Shown here piece after piece: positions 9,420-26,571 of a stretch of DNA of 64,000 nt. This DNA is from Pegea sp. RAD2-039 (lineage: Eukaryota; Chordata; Thaliacea; Salpida; Salpidae), in the NCBI GenBank assembly GCA_034620365.1, contig JAQGEQ010000306.1:1-64000 (forward strand). The letters are read 5' to 3'. Both the position numbers and the translations under genes were made by a program. Below the pieces are notes generated by a model. The model made no database searches. It saw only the letters and a list, made by a program, of their open reading frames with translations, and was not told where the DNA came from. How positions within the stretch are numbered: position 1 is the first letter of the stretch; each line of letters begins with the position of its first letter.

Positions 9420-12085
9420 TTAATAGTCAGGTTGTCCGGCTAAAAACTCTTTTATTAATGACGTCACTTGATCTGGTGCGTCTCTTTGTACCCAGTGACT
9501 TGCATTTTCAATCATTCTCACTTCCATATTTGGAATATATTTCTATGAAAGAAAATATTATTTCTCATCGACAAATGAGGTATCAACTTACTTGAAAATA
9601 ATCAATCATTCGATGATCAAGTACCTGATCCTTCTTACCCCAGATTATTAAGGTTTTTTGAACCACTTTTTGTCCAGGGTAATACCCTTTTTCTTGAAAT
9701 ATTAGGTTTGCTGGAAGATAAATGTGATTGAAAGTACCTCTCGCTAACACACATTCTCACAATTAACATCTATTTAGTCAAAAATATAGAAAGTAAAAGA
9801 TGTAACACATCTGGCATTTCATTATTCCTCAAAGCATATAACAGTTAACAATTACATAGAAGGAAAAAAAAGTCACAGTTTAGAAGTGACAATGTTGGCA
9901 ATATTATAACGGTTCAACTTCTTTTTGAACAACGCGAGTGACTTCGACATGACAATGTCTGATGGCAGCTGGTTTCATGTATTAATTGTACGGTATGAGA
10001 AAAAATTTGCTCTGATTAACGTACTAGGTGATATGGGCTTATTAAGATGTAATGTGTTTCGTCTGAGCTGATATAACTTGAGGGAAGGACTAATGGAAAA
10101 GAAATCATCAAACTGAAGGTCAATGTACCAGGTGGTATGGGCTTATTAAGATGTTTATTAAAATTAATTTGCAAAAGAAAATACTTTTTCGATTATTATC
10201 TGCGTAATTTTGTTTAATAAAGTTTGTTTAAAACAGTCACATAAGTTTTCAAGAGCATAAAATAGATTATTTCAAAAAAACTTGTGTTAAAAAGCTTAAG
10301 AATTTATAAAAATCAAATTAAATAAACAAAATTTTGTATAATTCGAAAAACATTTTATCAAATTATATATTTAGAAAATCTTTCAAAGGTTTAATCATCT
10401 GTAAAACATCAGTTTCTCTCATTTTGGATTGAAAGTCAATTATTAAACTTTTTAAATAGTGTTACGGCTAGTTTAGTCTAGAAAATTTTTTACAGAAAGA
10501 ATAAATAAATTATTAAACTTTGGTAAAATCTAAAAAGTTATTATTTTCAAATATGAATAATCATCAAGCGCTTAAAATCAACATTTGAATCTTCAAAATA
10601 AACTTTTTAAAATTTCGTGAATATAAAATGTTTCTAGAAAAAGTTTGAAAAATTTATTTATTTAATTTTAAAATAAACATTAATAAACAAACAAAAATTA
10701 TTTAAAAAAATAAATATTTATTTTATTAATCTAAATAAACATGTTTTTATCAAACAGAAACTTACCAGCTCTATACAGATTAATCGGGTATTTGATGTTA
10801 CAAGCACAAGCTATCTTATAATAATCAATTTCCTGTTTAGTAAGTCGGTGTTCTTGGTTTACAACACCACTTGGTCCTTCAAAAACTTCATTAACAAAGT
10901 CATAATCGAAGCGTGTGAACAAAAAATCAGATATTATTGGTATTTGAAAGCAGATATTATACCAAAACCTTGTAAACTGTTGCCAAGGGTAATCTTTCAG
11001 AAAATCTCTAAATAATTGATAATAATTGAGTTATAAAGTTAGATTTTTAAGTTCTTACTCACGTTAAACCTGATACGTGAGGTGCATTCAAGATAATCAA
11101 GTTTTTAACATAAGATGGGTACGCATTTGCAACTGCAAAAGCAATAATACCACCCCAGTCATGACCAACAACAGTTGCTTCTTCATAACCTACACCTTCA
11201 ATAACTGCTTTAATATCTTCCGCTAGATAGCGCGCGTGATACCTTAAAATACCTGAAACATGAAAGACATTTGCAGCTGATTTTTAAAATATTCTTGATA
11301 TGAACCTTTAGAAAATCAATCAAACATAAAACAGGTGTGTTGAAGTGATTCATCAAAATAGTTAACTGAACTTAACCGACAAAAACAATACTTTAATTCG
11401 ATCATATTACGATGCAGTGTTTTATATCAACTTTAACTTGACGTTTCAACAATACCTTCAGGTTTGCTTGATTTATTGTAACCTCGGATATCAATTGCAA
11501 CAACGTTATAAGATTTAGATAGTTCTTTCATAACAGATGTCCAGCTATACCTGAGAAAATATCTTTTTTCAAAAAATGTTTTTCAGTAATTTCCCGCAGG
11601 CTAAATAATTATTTTCATAATTGCTTTATAAAATTCAAATGATGTTTTAAAATAAAATGTTTTTGAACAAAAACGTGATGTTATTAGAATAAAACATCAA
11701 TAATTTTACAAGTTTATAAACATTCACCAAAATTCAGGAAAACCATGAATAAGTAAAAGTAATCGATGATTTTTAGTGTCTCCAGCTTGCTTATAATGGA
11801 TTTTTACATCTTTTTCAACCTCAATAAATCCTGATTTAAAATCAATTCCTTGCTCTTTAACTAATAGAAGATTATTTTAGATAAACGTGACTTTACTGAT
11901 GTTTACTTACGAAATTTGTTTTCGTCAAAAATAGGTGCCTTTGAAGGTAAGAAAAACTTTATTAAAGCCAAAGGACCTTTTCTGAAAACTCCTCTGATAA
12001 GAAGATAAAACATAAAAAGAATATTGATGAAGATACTATAGAAATAGATCGTCAATCCAAGCAAAATATTTTGCAGTTTCACCAT
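9420..12085 (-). CDS. EPHX4: Membrane-anchored epoxide hydrolase (EPHX4/ABHD7-like), 7 exons
   Basis: Alpha/beta-hydrolase predicted to open epoxides to diols. Exons: 12085-11911, 11860-11728, 11550-11456, 11252-11063, 11007-10766, 9710-9592 and 9542-9420. All phases agree and give 358 aa, close to human EPHX4. Residues about 7-30 form an N-terminal membrane anchor. HGFPEFW (97-103) gives the oxyanion loop, VGHDWGG holds the nucleophile Asp166, WGKKD the acid Asp306 and ASHWVQ the base His334. The triad is therefore complete and the enzyme should be active on the ER membrane. The start ATG sits in AACCATGG. Intron 5 holds a truncated LINE 3' end. Promoter and exon 1 are duplicated at 34.56-35.24 kb, where they drive a chimeric zinc-finger frame. 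Confidence 0.93.
9733..10160 (-). mobile_element. 5'-truncated CR1-like LINE 3' end in EPHX4 intron 5
   Basis: On the minus strand this matches the LINE C-terminus and 3' UTR at 57.53-57.95 kb. It encodes a decayed version of FFSYRTI followed by NQLPSDIVMS, with the codon for Trp changed to a stop. It ends with the LINE 3' signature 'gagaatgtgtgttagcgag'. It is a typical dead-on-arrival insertion. Confidence 0.88.
10165..10745. other. AT-rich remainder of EPHX4 intron 5
   Basis: No coding or repeat signal beyond simple AT sequence. Confidence 0.5.
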
Positions 12086-13112
12086 GGTTCAAGAAATAGT
12101 TAAATATTTATTCTGTAAAATGTTTTAATCAGTTTTAAAAATAACTTTTTTGCCAAAAACACCAAAATCTTTAGTAAAAAGTTTAAAAAATTAGTTTAGT
12201 TGAAAGAATATTTTTATTAATAATTAATTACTTTTATTGTTTCAAAAAACTTAAAAAAAAATAAAACCTAAAAACTGAACTAAAAACTAAATCTTTCTAA
12301 AACTAGCTTGGGTTTGAACTGTTTTTATTTTGCACAATAAGAACAGTGTTGATATAAAATCATCGGTCAACCGTACCCTAACTACACCCTATCTCACCTT
12401 CTCAACTTTATAATTGACAACGAATTTGTAGTTTCACAGACTTTGTACTCAAGCGAGTCGTCATGGTTCAATGATTTTAATTTTGTTGACTAATTTGGTG
12501 CTTTTTATGACAGAAAAAAATTAAAATGATTTAAAATAAAAGTTTGAAAAATCGATAAAAAAATAAAGTTTTATCCACATAAAAACTTATCAATAATAAA
12601 AAACCATTTCTCAAAATTATATATTAAATATTACAAAGGAAGTTTTTTCGAAAAAATTATTAATCTAAATTCAAACAAAATGATGAAAAATTTAGAGAGT
12701 TAAAAACATCTATCATAAAAAAAGATGAATAAAAAAGCTTTTCTTTATATTCAGATTTATTTTGAAAAAGATACGTCATCATACTTCAATCTAACATTTC
12801 GTTAAAAAAAAAGTTAAATTTATATCAAACCAATTTGTACGAATTGTTATTTCATTCTTTCACCTACTATTACCTAATAGTTTTAAACTTAACAAGATTT
12901 GAATTGTTTTTTGAACAATATAAGATGTTTAAATCGAACAATTTTGACTAGCTATTTACGTCATATTCAGATTATATCGTATTTTATGCTTGAAGTATTT
13001 TAATAAAGTTAGTTTTATTAGGAATACCAGCTTAAAAATACTAGCATTAAAATTCAAGTCATAAGATATATTTAAAAATTTTATCGTTTTAAGAGTAAGC
13101 TCATTTACTTTC
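11935..13112 (-). repeat. Source copy of duplicated EPHX4 promoter and exon 1
   Basis: Exon 1 and about 1 kb upstream match 34562-35240 in reverse complement, for example 'gctggtattcctaataaaac' and 'cttattgttcaaaaaacaattc'-type stretches. The copy at 34.6 kb lacks about 0.4 kb corresponding to roughly 12440-12830. Not tandem: the two copies are 21 kb apart and inverted. Confidence 0.88.
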
Positions 13113-13394
13113 TCATTTAATTATCTTTTTTTAATTTTGTAACAGAACGTATTCATGTCAGAACTTTTGGTGAATGACATTAAACAGACAAATGTCATTC
13201 TCGAATTTTTAAAGGTCAAATATCTGACCCAAACAAAGGAAGTTGAAATGTGATTAATTTTATTTAATCTTCATCGAAACATTTCATGATTTTTTAAAAT
13301 AACTTTCTTAGTATTTTAAAGTTCATTCTAAAAGTTTTGAAGTTAAAATCAAACTTGTGATACTTTATTTTTATTTTATTTTTTATTAAATTTT
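12086..13394. other. EPHX4 upstream region
   Basis: AT-rich, no gene. It must contain the EPHX4 promoter; preservation of much of it in the inverted copy makes 12090-12430 and 12840-13112 the interesting part. Confidence 0.4.
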
Positions 13395-13690
13395 GTTTTT
13401 GAGGTTCACACAGAAGGTCTCGGGTTTGAGACCAGAGTGGACATGTTTACGACGAGGAAAAGTTCATAAAAGCCCCGGGTAGAAGGGACCTTGTGGGTCT
13501 GTTTTATGACAAAACTTCAAGAAGACGCCGAATTTAAAAGCGGAGTTGGAGACTCATAGACAGTTTGTCACTGTACTCAGTGTCTTTCTAGAAGCTTCTG
13601 TGACGTCATCAGTTGTAGCTGCATCAGTCCTTCTGTTCCAGATGAATACCTTGTCGACGTGGAGAGTGGAATCCTAGTAAATATTTCTCG
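13395..13690 (+). mobile_element. tRNA-derived SINE (copy S3)
   Basis: The head retains a B-box-like 'ggtctcgggtttgagacc' (13415-13432). The body contains 'gaagggaccttgtgggtctg', 'gtcactgtactcagtgtc', 'tagaagcttctgtgacgtca' and 'agctgcatcagtccttctg', all in the same order as in the other copies. Confidence 0.8.
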
Positions 13691-13833
13691 TTTCTTAACC
13701 TCGTCAAGCCAAAAAAACGAAACTTATCGAACCTCAAACATATTTTAAGTTTAAAAAAAAATAACAAAATTCATAACTTTTAAGAAAATTAATTTTTATT
13801 TCAGACATTTTAACACAAATGTTGAAAAACTAA

Positions 13834-14901
13834 TCAAACTTGATCCCAATCTAACGCTTTTAAAAATTCCTCTTCTGAAAATGACAACAACTTTGCAGCT
13901 TCAATATGAACTATTTGTTTCTTTAAAACACAAATCAATGCTTGCTGCTTCTTTACCAAATTCTCTATTTCACTTTTTACTCTTTCCAACCTTTTATTTG
14001 AGCTTTTTACTGTCTCCATGTCTTTAGTTAGCTTCTCATTCCGTTCTTTTGAATTATTCTTCTCTTTTAGTACAGCTGATTTTAATTTATCAACTTCTTC
14101 TAAAGCGCGATTTAAACGGACTTCCGAAGCGCTTTGAGTGGATTTTTGTTGCTTTTGTTGCTTTTTAAAACTTTCTAATTCTTTATTAGCAGCTTGCAAT
14201 TGATAACTTTTCGACTCAATCATCTTTTTATTCTCTTCAACTTGAGTCTTCAGCTTCTGAATTGAATTCTGTTGAGTATTTGAAACCTTTCTCATCTTCT
14301 CAAGATCTTCAAGAGCTTCTTTTAAAGTGATCTTGCTCTTCTTATGACCTTCAATCTCAGATTTAAGGTCCTCAGAGGTATCAGCAAGCTCTTCCTGTAA
14401 AACTTTAACTTTAGCTTTTAATAACCGAATTTGGGCTTCAGAACCCATATCAGAAGCTGCATCCGGCAAGACATCATTTGCATCAACTTTAATCCGGGAT
14501 CTAGCAGCAGTTGATCTTTTAACAGATGTCGCTGAGACAGTTCTTCTCGCAAAAGAAGATTTAGGGACTTTTTTTGATGAAGTAGAAGGTCTAGGAGAAG
14601 ATACAGTTGTAAACAAATCATCAAATCCAGACGCAGCGATCTTTAAAAGGTCTTCATCAACTAATAAGGAGTCTAAATCTTTTCGAATATCTTCTGAAAT
14701 GTTGGTTGGATTTAATTCTATCTTTTCAGGGGTCTTTGATGTTGTGAGTTGAAGGAAATCATCTTGATCCTTCATCACTTGATCAGCTTCTTTGACTAGT
14801 TTTGCGGTTTGTGCTTCTAGCGCCGCATTCATCTTTTTATATTCCTCCTCTCTCTCCTCAAGGGATTTTGGAGAAGATTTTTGAGTCTTTGAAGATGACA
14901 T
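13834..14901 (-). CDS. TEX9: TEX9 orthologue, coiled-coil ciliary/centriolar-satellite protein
   Basis: Uninterrupted frame of 355 aa; the first ATG is at 14901 and upstream codons are not ATG. Signature blocks match what I recall of vertebrate TEX9: an N-terminal LEEREEEYKKMNAALEAQTA block (residues ~14-33), a central GSEAQIRLLKAKVKVLQEEL block, SASEVRLNRALEEVDKLK, and the C-terminal IEAAKLLSFSEEEFLKALDW. Most of residues ~150-335 is predicted coiled coil, rich in Lys/Glu/Gln. TEX9 associates with centriolar satellites and cilia or sperm flagella in other animals, so its presence suggests this animal has cilia. The lack of introns, unlike its neighbours, could mean intron loss or retroposition, but the frame is intact. 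Confidence 0.93.
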   Translation of the reverse strand: MSSSKTQKSSPKSLEEREEEYKKMNAALEAQTAKLVKEADQVMKDQDDFLQLTTSKTPEKIELNPTNISEDIRKDLDSLLVDEDLLKIAASGFDDLFTTVSSPRPSTSSKKVPKSSFARRTVSATSVKRSTAARSRIKVDANDVLPDAASDMGSEAQIRLLKAKVKVLQEELADTSEDLKSEIEGHKKSKITLKEALEDLEKMRKVSNTQQNSIQKLKTQVEENKKMIESKSYQLQAANKELESFKKQQKQQKSTQSASEVRLNRALEEVDKLKSAVLKEKNNSKERNEKLTKDMETVKSSNKRLERVKSEIENLVKKQQALICVLKKQIVHIEAAKLLSFSEEEFLKALDWDQV

Positions 14902-14909
14902 GATCAAAT

Positions 14910-16500
14910 TTTAAAATGTTAAGACAGACTGACAAAATAAGATAATTCAAATTAAATTATTTTGTATAAATTTATTTATTCTTTTTATTTTAACTAAAAG
15001 ATTAAAATTAAATGTTTTAATGACTTAAAATAACCTAGATTAAAAGAAAATAATCAAATTATTATTAAATAAAATTAATAATATTAAATAATTTTGTAGT
15101 TTTTATTTATATGATTCATCTGAAAAATAATACTGTCTATAAAGATTAAAATAAATAATTAAAGATTATTCCAATTATAAATGATAATAACAACTTAATA
15201 ATTTTACATAAAATTAAATTATTTTTTTAATGTTTAAGTTTAAAAGTCTGTTTATTAATGAATTAAAAAAAGTTAATATAAAAAATAAAAATATTATTTT
15301 ACTTTAAGTGAGTTTAAATAAACATTTTATTTTATAGAACATTCACATAAAAATATAAATATTATTATTTAAACAAAATATATTTATATATAAACAAAAA
15401 AACATTTTGTTGCTTCTAATATTTCAAGTAAAATATTTTCAAAAAGTTTTAAAAACTAAAGATAAGACATAATATAACTATAATATAGATTAAAGATATG
15501 TATTGTTTATAATCTAATTAATATTATCGATTAATTATATTTGAATTATAGGAAGTAAAAACTGTTTGAAAACAAAAATTTAAATTTAGCTTCGTTAGCA
15601 ACTACTCATTTTTAATAATATTCAAAAATTCGACATTCAAGAAGTTCACTTAAATTAAAACAGAATTTAGAAAACTTTGTATTTTTAAAAGTCTTTTAAT
15701 TATATCCATAATTTTATACTGAATAATGATTTAAAGAATTTATTTTTTAATGTCGTTATTTTCAAATCTTTAGAACGAACTATATAGTAAATAGAGAAGA
15801 AATATATTTGCTAAATTATGATAATTTAAATAATTAATTATCATAAAAATTCTTTTGAAAGAACATAGTTTGTATTAAATACGTTTGAAATTCTTTATTT
15901 TTAGTTTAATTCAAAAACTTCATCACTTTCAAGCACTAAACAAAGTCATATAATTAAAATGATAATATACAAACAATTTTGGAAATTCTAGAAATTTAGA
16001 TATGTAAAGTTTTAAACATTCAATTTTTTGAGAAGTATTTAAATTTTTTTTAGATATGTTAATTTCTTAAATACTTTTTAATTATTTTTAGAAAAATCCA
16101 GTTGATAACCGCTAACCCTATCTGGAAAAGTTCCAAACCACTTTTTGAATAAATTTCAACAAAAAACTTTTACGATTTTCATCGTTAACTCATTTTATCC
16201 AAATATTTTAAATAAAACTGATATAATTCTACAAATTCTCAAACAATTTATCTTTTTTAAGCAATTCTTTTTGGTTAGTCGTAAAAATATGAATTTTAAA
16301 ATCGTAGAAAGTTTGGTTTTTACTTTTGAAGATAAAACATTCTTTTAAACATTTTTAGAATTATTTAAACTTTTTTCATTTTCGAATTTTAGAAATTTAA
16401 TAATCGGTGTAAGAAAGTTTAGAAAAATGAAATTAAAATTTTTCAAATTTGCAAAATATTTCATCAAATTACAATTTGAACAAATTTGTTGATAAAGAGA
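14910..16500. other. AT-rich intergenic between TEX9 and small ORF gene
   Basis: Very low GC, with homopolymer runs. No gene, tRNA or repeat array recognised. A 67-codon frame at 16145 has background composition only. Confidence 0.5.
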
Positions 16501-16509
16501 ACAAACAGT

Positions 16510-16770
16510 TCAAGTTTTTGGGATTAAAAATGATTTTATTTCTACATTTCTCGAAAAATCACCATCTTCATTCTGCAAAGACATCATCATCAGTTCTTCC
16601 TTTTCATTGAAGACCTCATCAGAAATTTGTAGATCTTTAATAGGCAAGTCATTAATTACCACACTTACATCAGCTTTAGTTGGTTTTGATTGGTTAAATG
16701 AGCTGGTTTGTATCAAAACTATAAGAACTTCATATTTAAACAAAAGTATCTTTAACAACTTACATCTCAT
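16510..16770 (-). CDS. Candidate two-exon small acidic protein
   Basis: Tentative. The ATG at 16770 is followed after seven coding bases by a GTAAGT donor (exon 1 16770-16764). A TTCTTATAG acceptor opens exon 2 (16718-16510), phases agree, and the product is 71 aa. Exon 2 (KADVSVVINDLPIKDLQISD and onward) is acidic and clearly less AT-biased than its flanks, with varied amino acids. I recognise no domain. Read through without splicing, the frame would begin with a short hydrophobic stretch instead. It lies about 330 bases beyond the 3' end of KRR1, so it could also be a missed terminal exon of another minus-strand gene. Confidence 0.4.
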   Translation of the reverse strand: MRCKLLKILLFKYEVLIVLIQTSSFNQSKPTKADVSVVINDLPIKDLQISDEVFNEKEELMMMSLQNEDGDFSRNVEIKSFLIPKT

Positions 16771-17097
16771 TGATTATGTTTATAAATTGGAAGAAAATCT
16801 TAAAGAAAAACATCAACAGTTTTTTCTATGTAAAGAAAATATATTTAAAAGCAAAATGATTTTAAGATTAAATCTTCACTTATTAGAACTCTTTATTGAA
16901 AAATTAAATCAAATTTAAGAAATATTTTGAAATCAGTTAATTTTTCTGAATAATTAAATTAATTCTGATTTAAAACTTTCAAGTACTACTTTGAAGGAAT
17001 TTTTGTCAAAGTTTTTATTTGAAAACAAACAATCAAATAGATTTCTCAATTCTAATATCAACTAAATCTAAATCCATAAAAATCCATTTTCGGCTTT

Positions 17098-21505
<4,408 letters not shown>

Positions 21506-21509
21506 AATA

Positions 21510-22180
21510 AATATTCAAAAATCTAAAATATTATAAAATTGTTTATATAATATAAGAACTCAAAATATAAATTAGTTTCAAAAAGAAAAGAAAATATATT
21601 AATAAATATGGATTCAAATCAAAGAAATATAATAATAATATAATAATATATATATATAATCTATAAAAGAACCAATTTAAATAAATAACAATAAATGATA
21701 AAAACTAATTTAAATGTGAATGAAACATTAAATAGAAAATTTATAGAAAATCATTAATTTAAAAGTTTAAAAAATGAAAAATTTCGTTTAATTCTAATTT
21801 TAAAACTAAAAACTGATATTGTAAAAAGAAACAATAAACTAATTGTTTAATATTACAAAATTTAATAATAAAAAAATTTAAATAAAACTTAAAACATAAT
21901 TGAGATAAATCTAATATAAGTTAAAAATGCTTTTATATATTTTATAGATTAAAACAACTTAAATATCCTGAATTCTCAAATAAAATACAAAGCAAAGAAG
22001 AAAAAAATAAATTAAAATAAATTTTCAAATTACAGAAAAAAACAACCACCTAAAAAATAATCACATAAAAGTAAAAAAAATAAATCTATTTAACTAACAA
22101 GAATAAATGAAACCAATTGGATTTCAATAAAATATTATAAAGAAGTAATTTCATTGACACAAGCTTATAAGCTTTCAAAA
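21510..22180. other. AT-rich region upstream of KRR1
   Basis: No gene recognised. It should contain the KRR1 promoter close to 21.5 kb. Confidence 0.4.
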
Positions 22181-22184
22181 ATGT

Positions 22185-22325
22185 AATCGAACACATGGAA
22201 TAGTTTTAGTAGGCTAAATTGAACCAAGCGACTATTTTGGCCATTTTACTTTTCAGAGTTGCATTAGTTAACTTTAAAATAACTTTTTAAACAACTATTT
22301 CAAACAAACTATCTATATTTTCAAA
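22185..22325 (-). repeat. Inverted duplication 1, segment D' (right)
   Basis: Reverse complement of 7155-7300. It lies next to segment B', as expected for an inverted copy of the 3-7.3 kb block. Confidence 0.8.
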
Positions 22326-22685
22326 ACTTTATTTAATTTATTATATAGTTTTGGTTAATAAAATATTATTTTAAAGAAATAATGATTTTTAAAGAAAACA
22401 ACTGACGAATAAAGCCACTATCAAAAATTATAAACTCAATTAATGGTAGATAATAACTTAGTGAAGAATCAAAACTTAAAAGCATTAGATATTAACGTAA
22501 TAATAATAATGGATTAAGCCGATGTACAACAGTGCTGAGTATGCTCTAAACAGCTTTAAAAAAGCTTTATTTTTCCCTTCAAATTTGGTTTATCATCTTC
22601 TATTTCATTTGAGCATATTTGTATCAGATGCGTGTTGTACAAAGGCTCCTTTTCTCCAACATTTATATTAATTTAACTTGTAAGA

Positions 22686-23925
22686 AACTTTTTGTTTAAA
22701 GTCCATTTTGTCTGCATCAGTTTAGTCGACAAAATAAAAAAAGTCCTTTTTGAAAAAGTGTTTGTGAAATCTGACAGCTCTTAAAAGAGTGAAAAAATAT
22801 ATAAAAAAGATAGTGTTTTAAATAAAATTAGAAGATGGAACCTTCAGTAGGTAAAAACGTTTATATTTAAATATAAATAGCCAGTTAACAAAAAACATTC
22901 AAAAAGTTGTTAGCATCTTTGAGTAGTGAGTGTGGTAGAGATCTGCTGTGCTATCTCCTATTTGTTGATATCGGATATAAATAGTTAAAGATTTATTAAA
23001 ACTTTTTACAATGTAATTTATTCAAAAAACTATTCAAGGTAGAATTAATCATTTATTTTCAGAAATATTGTTTTCAAATGCATCTAACAACTTTTACAAT
23101 AAAAACTCAAAAGTTTTTTTTATCTTTAAACAAGAAAATAAATACAATTGAGTTTGTAAGTAAGAAAATAATAATCATAATACTTTGAAATAAATCTTTT
23201 ACTGGTAAAATTGGAACTTCTGACGTAAACAGTACTGGTGTCACTGCACGCGAGAAGTATTTATGTAAATGAGAATAGTCATGTGACAAGAATGAGGCCG
23301 TAAACTGAAGTCAGTTCGAAATGTAGCAAATTCTTGTTTTTAATTTTCGCCGGTGGAAGGTCCACGAAATGCAATGGAAATGCAAATCAGTGGCAAAATA
23401 CCGGGCGTTTTTTATCACCGAGCAATAGATAAAAGATTTACACTCAATATATAACAAGCAAGTTGGTAAAAGTTTAAAGTTTGTGGGGTTTTCGACTTTC
23501 TAACTTTTTTTATTTTTATCTGTACAACAAATCAGTGAGATTATCTTCTAATATTTTCTGTTAACTTGGGGATATCATCATCAATATTATCTCCGTAACT
23601 TTAATTTTTTTGCTTGAATTTAATTATTTCTTAAAAATTTATAAAACATTTTTACATCATTTAAAATCAATATTTTTTGAATGAAATATTTTATTATGTT
23701 CAAGAAGTTTAGTAAAAGAATAAAACAAATTTCGAGAACCTATTTGAAACAGTTTTATTGACATTAAATCATATATATTCAATATAGAAGAACCAAAATG
23801 GCTTTTATTCTTAAGAAATCGATTTTTTTATAAAAGTTAATATTCTAGAATTCTTCTAAACCTCTCGTATTTATTTTTCAGTTTATTGAATTAATAAATA
23901 AATATTAAAATTTGTATAAAGATGT
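22686..23925 (-). repeat. Inverted duplication 1, segments B' and A' joined (right)
   Basis: Reverse complement of 4440-5645 (here 22686-23768) immediately followed by that of 2983-3112 (here 23783-23925). The uninterrupted junction indicates that the ~1.3 kb between A and B on the left (SINE plus minisatellite) was either inserted there or lost here. Confidence 0.88.
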
Positions 23926-24640
23926 CTAAAGAGAAGAAAAATCAGAAAAAGCGGGGAACACATCACTGTCTCGCTACATTTTTCACGTAGAAGGTACAAA
24001 ACTGTTTCCGTCTTTGCATCAGTACTTGTGTAAAACAGTTTCACTAATGAAGATGTTGGAAACCCTTGATAGTATCGAGAACAGATCCTCCCTACCGTAA
24101 TAAGGTGTTTGAAACCACTTTTTGATCCTAGATATAGTAAGCAACGACTGGATATTTATAAGTTAGAATAAGTTGACTTCAAATTTAGCATTTGTCATTC
24201 TGGATATATCTTTTATACAAGTACAAACATTTGATCTTTGTTAAAACTGCTGAGATTACAATAATCTCAGGATACAACAGATGATGTAGCAGGAAATAAT
24301 ATGATTATAATTTTCTGAAATATTTTAGTTTAGAATTTGTTTCAAATCAACTTTACTCATAAAGCTCCGAATATTTATTAAAAAATCTGAGATTTAAGAA
24401 AGGAATAGTAATCAGTAAAGTAAAAAGTGCCCTAAAAAGTTCCAAAAACAGATCTTACGTTTAAGAAACGAAGTCATAAGGTAGTTTCATTAATGATGAT
24501 GTGGGTATTATAAAATGATAAGAAAAGATTATTGATAAAAATAATCTGATGGAAAAGTTAACTTTTGTTTGAAAATTGTAGAAATGATTTCTCTTTTTAT
24601 GAAATAAGAAGATTTTAAGACTACATTTTTCTTTAAATCT
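23926..24640. other. Moderate-GC stretch of unknown nature
   Basis: Richer in GC than the surroundings (e.g. 'agcggggaacacatcactgt' near 23950). Two related segments, near 24022 and 24480 ('agtttcattaatgatgatgt' type), suggest a decayed repeat. A 22-codon Lys-rich frame starts at 23921. I cannot assign it to any family. Confidence 0.35.
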
Positions 24641-24646
24641 TAACGT

Positions 24647-24823
24647 CTACAACATCTTTGTAATTTGAATATAATCGCGACAATAGACATCAAACTGATA
24701 GCGTAGTTGAAGACACTGATCACGATTTTATAAATGATCATTTTAATGATGAAAAAGTTTGAAGTTTGAAAATTCTTTTGTAGCAGCTAAACTTCTAGAA
24801 TGAAAGTGAATTGAATGTTTCAG
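24647..24823 (-). pseudogene. Truncated inverted copy of the adaptor-like gene 5' end
   Basis: Reverse complement of about 6086-6265: leader, start codon and the codons of the transmembrane segment up to the Cys-Cys-Arg-Arg region. Similarity then stops, so the tyrosine-rich tail is absent. It is displaced relative to the order expected for a simple inversion, since it lies beyond segment A'. Confidence 0.85.
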
Positions 24824-24829
24824 GAAAAT

Positions 24830-26570
24830 TTCTAAATTTACATTTCAGGTAACTTACTTCTGATATTTTTTTGTTTTGTGTTAAACTATAAATTCGTAAA
24901 TAAACAAAAATGGAAAAAATAAAAATTTAAAAGCGTTTTTTAACTTGATTTAAATGCATTCATTTCTTATCAAATAAATTTAATTAAAAAAAATAGAAGA
25001 TTATTAAGACACAAATCAATAAATATCAACAGTATATTGACTAATCTATTATAAAATAAAGTTATCTGATTATTATTAAAAGTTGTTCAGATAGATTTAT
25101 CTTAGAGATTTCATTTAAATATTCACCAATAAATGCGAAAATTAAATTGAATTTTACAATAAAAATGCAAAATAATAAAAAATGACATCAAGCAAAATTG
25201 TTCATCTGATGTACAAGTAAAAAAGTAACCTAACTAAAGGACTTGTCCAAAAATAAGACAGAAATTCGATAAAAGTACCAAGTGTTTCACGAACTTTAGA
25301 ATTATTAAATTTTTTAATAGTCACACCCACAACTTCTGACTTTTATTTATCAAACATATTCAGTTGAATTCAGTTCTAATTAGAAGTCCTATTTGGATTT
25401 GATATTATTTTGCTTTTGGCTTAAATATGCAAGTTTTTAATTGACTAAATGAGATAAAATCTCATTGAACCTTGATTCTGTCGCTATGTTTACTTTAGAA
25501 TGAGTTTAAGTCAGTACTAATTTATATATTCTATAATACTTTGACCAAAAATATAACCAACAAGCAATTAAAAACAGTTGAAAAGAAGCGAAACCAAATG
25601 GCTTCAAACTACTAGTTAATTAGCAATTTAATCAGGTTGAAGAATTTGGTGGTAGTAGAGTAATTTGCCGCTTACGTAAATGTGTCATCTCCTACTACTC
25701 AATATATCTACTTCATTCTGTTTCTGGTGTTCTTACTTATCTTCGTATTTACAATTGAAGAAAGTTCTTTTAAAGAGTTATTAACATTTGTTAACTAAAC
25801 TTTTACTAACTCTTCTGATATAGCTTAAGTAATTAAAAAATCATAATATCATTAATGATGATGAAGTTCCTGTAAAATATAAAGTATTATAAAAACAGCT
25901 GTTCGTAGGAAAAAGATGACGAGGACTTTGTCTCTTTCAATTATTTATAATTATTTAAAAACCAAATAAAATTTCAAGAAATAATTTTTTCTCTAATCTA
26001 AATTAGATTATAGTTGATTAGTTATCTAAATCTAGACATTGAACAGTTTTTGGTAAATTATGTAAATAATAATTATAATAAGCACCAATAAACACTTTCT
26101 TTTACAACCAATCAAAATTAAAGTCATTATGAAAAGCATTTATTAAGTGTATACAAACTTAAACAAACTTTCTAATAGACAAATGTTTAAAAACTTAAAG
26201 TCTTTTGCCACTGAAGTGTTGAAACTTAATCTTGTATAGACTGTTGTTACTTGGAAATGAATTGTGTTGTGGGTATCCTTTACAAATTTATCATTGTCGT
26301 TACAACAATGACTTTTAGAAATTCGACTTTTGTAATAAAAATTCTTTTCAGTCTGTGAGCATTATATTATATTATGCTTGGTACATTATAAAAATTAATA
26401 TCTTGTAGTTTTACTAAACTAATAATCATTTTATTCACATAATAAATTTTTATTTAAGTTAAAAAGCTAAAACACTAAAGAGTTTACTAAAACACATTCA
26501 TTTTAGTACTTTTAAATATATTTAGAAAATTTGGTAATTTATGATGACGTCATTTTGTAATTTATCGTCA
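24830..26570. other. AT-rich intergenic, nothing recognised
   Basis: Searched for upstream exons of the valyl-tRNA synthetase fragment (expected class I C-terminal helices). None seen. No repeats or RNA genes recognised. Confidence 0.45.
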
Positions 26571-26571
26571 G

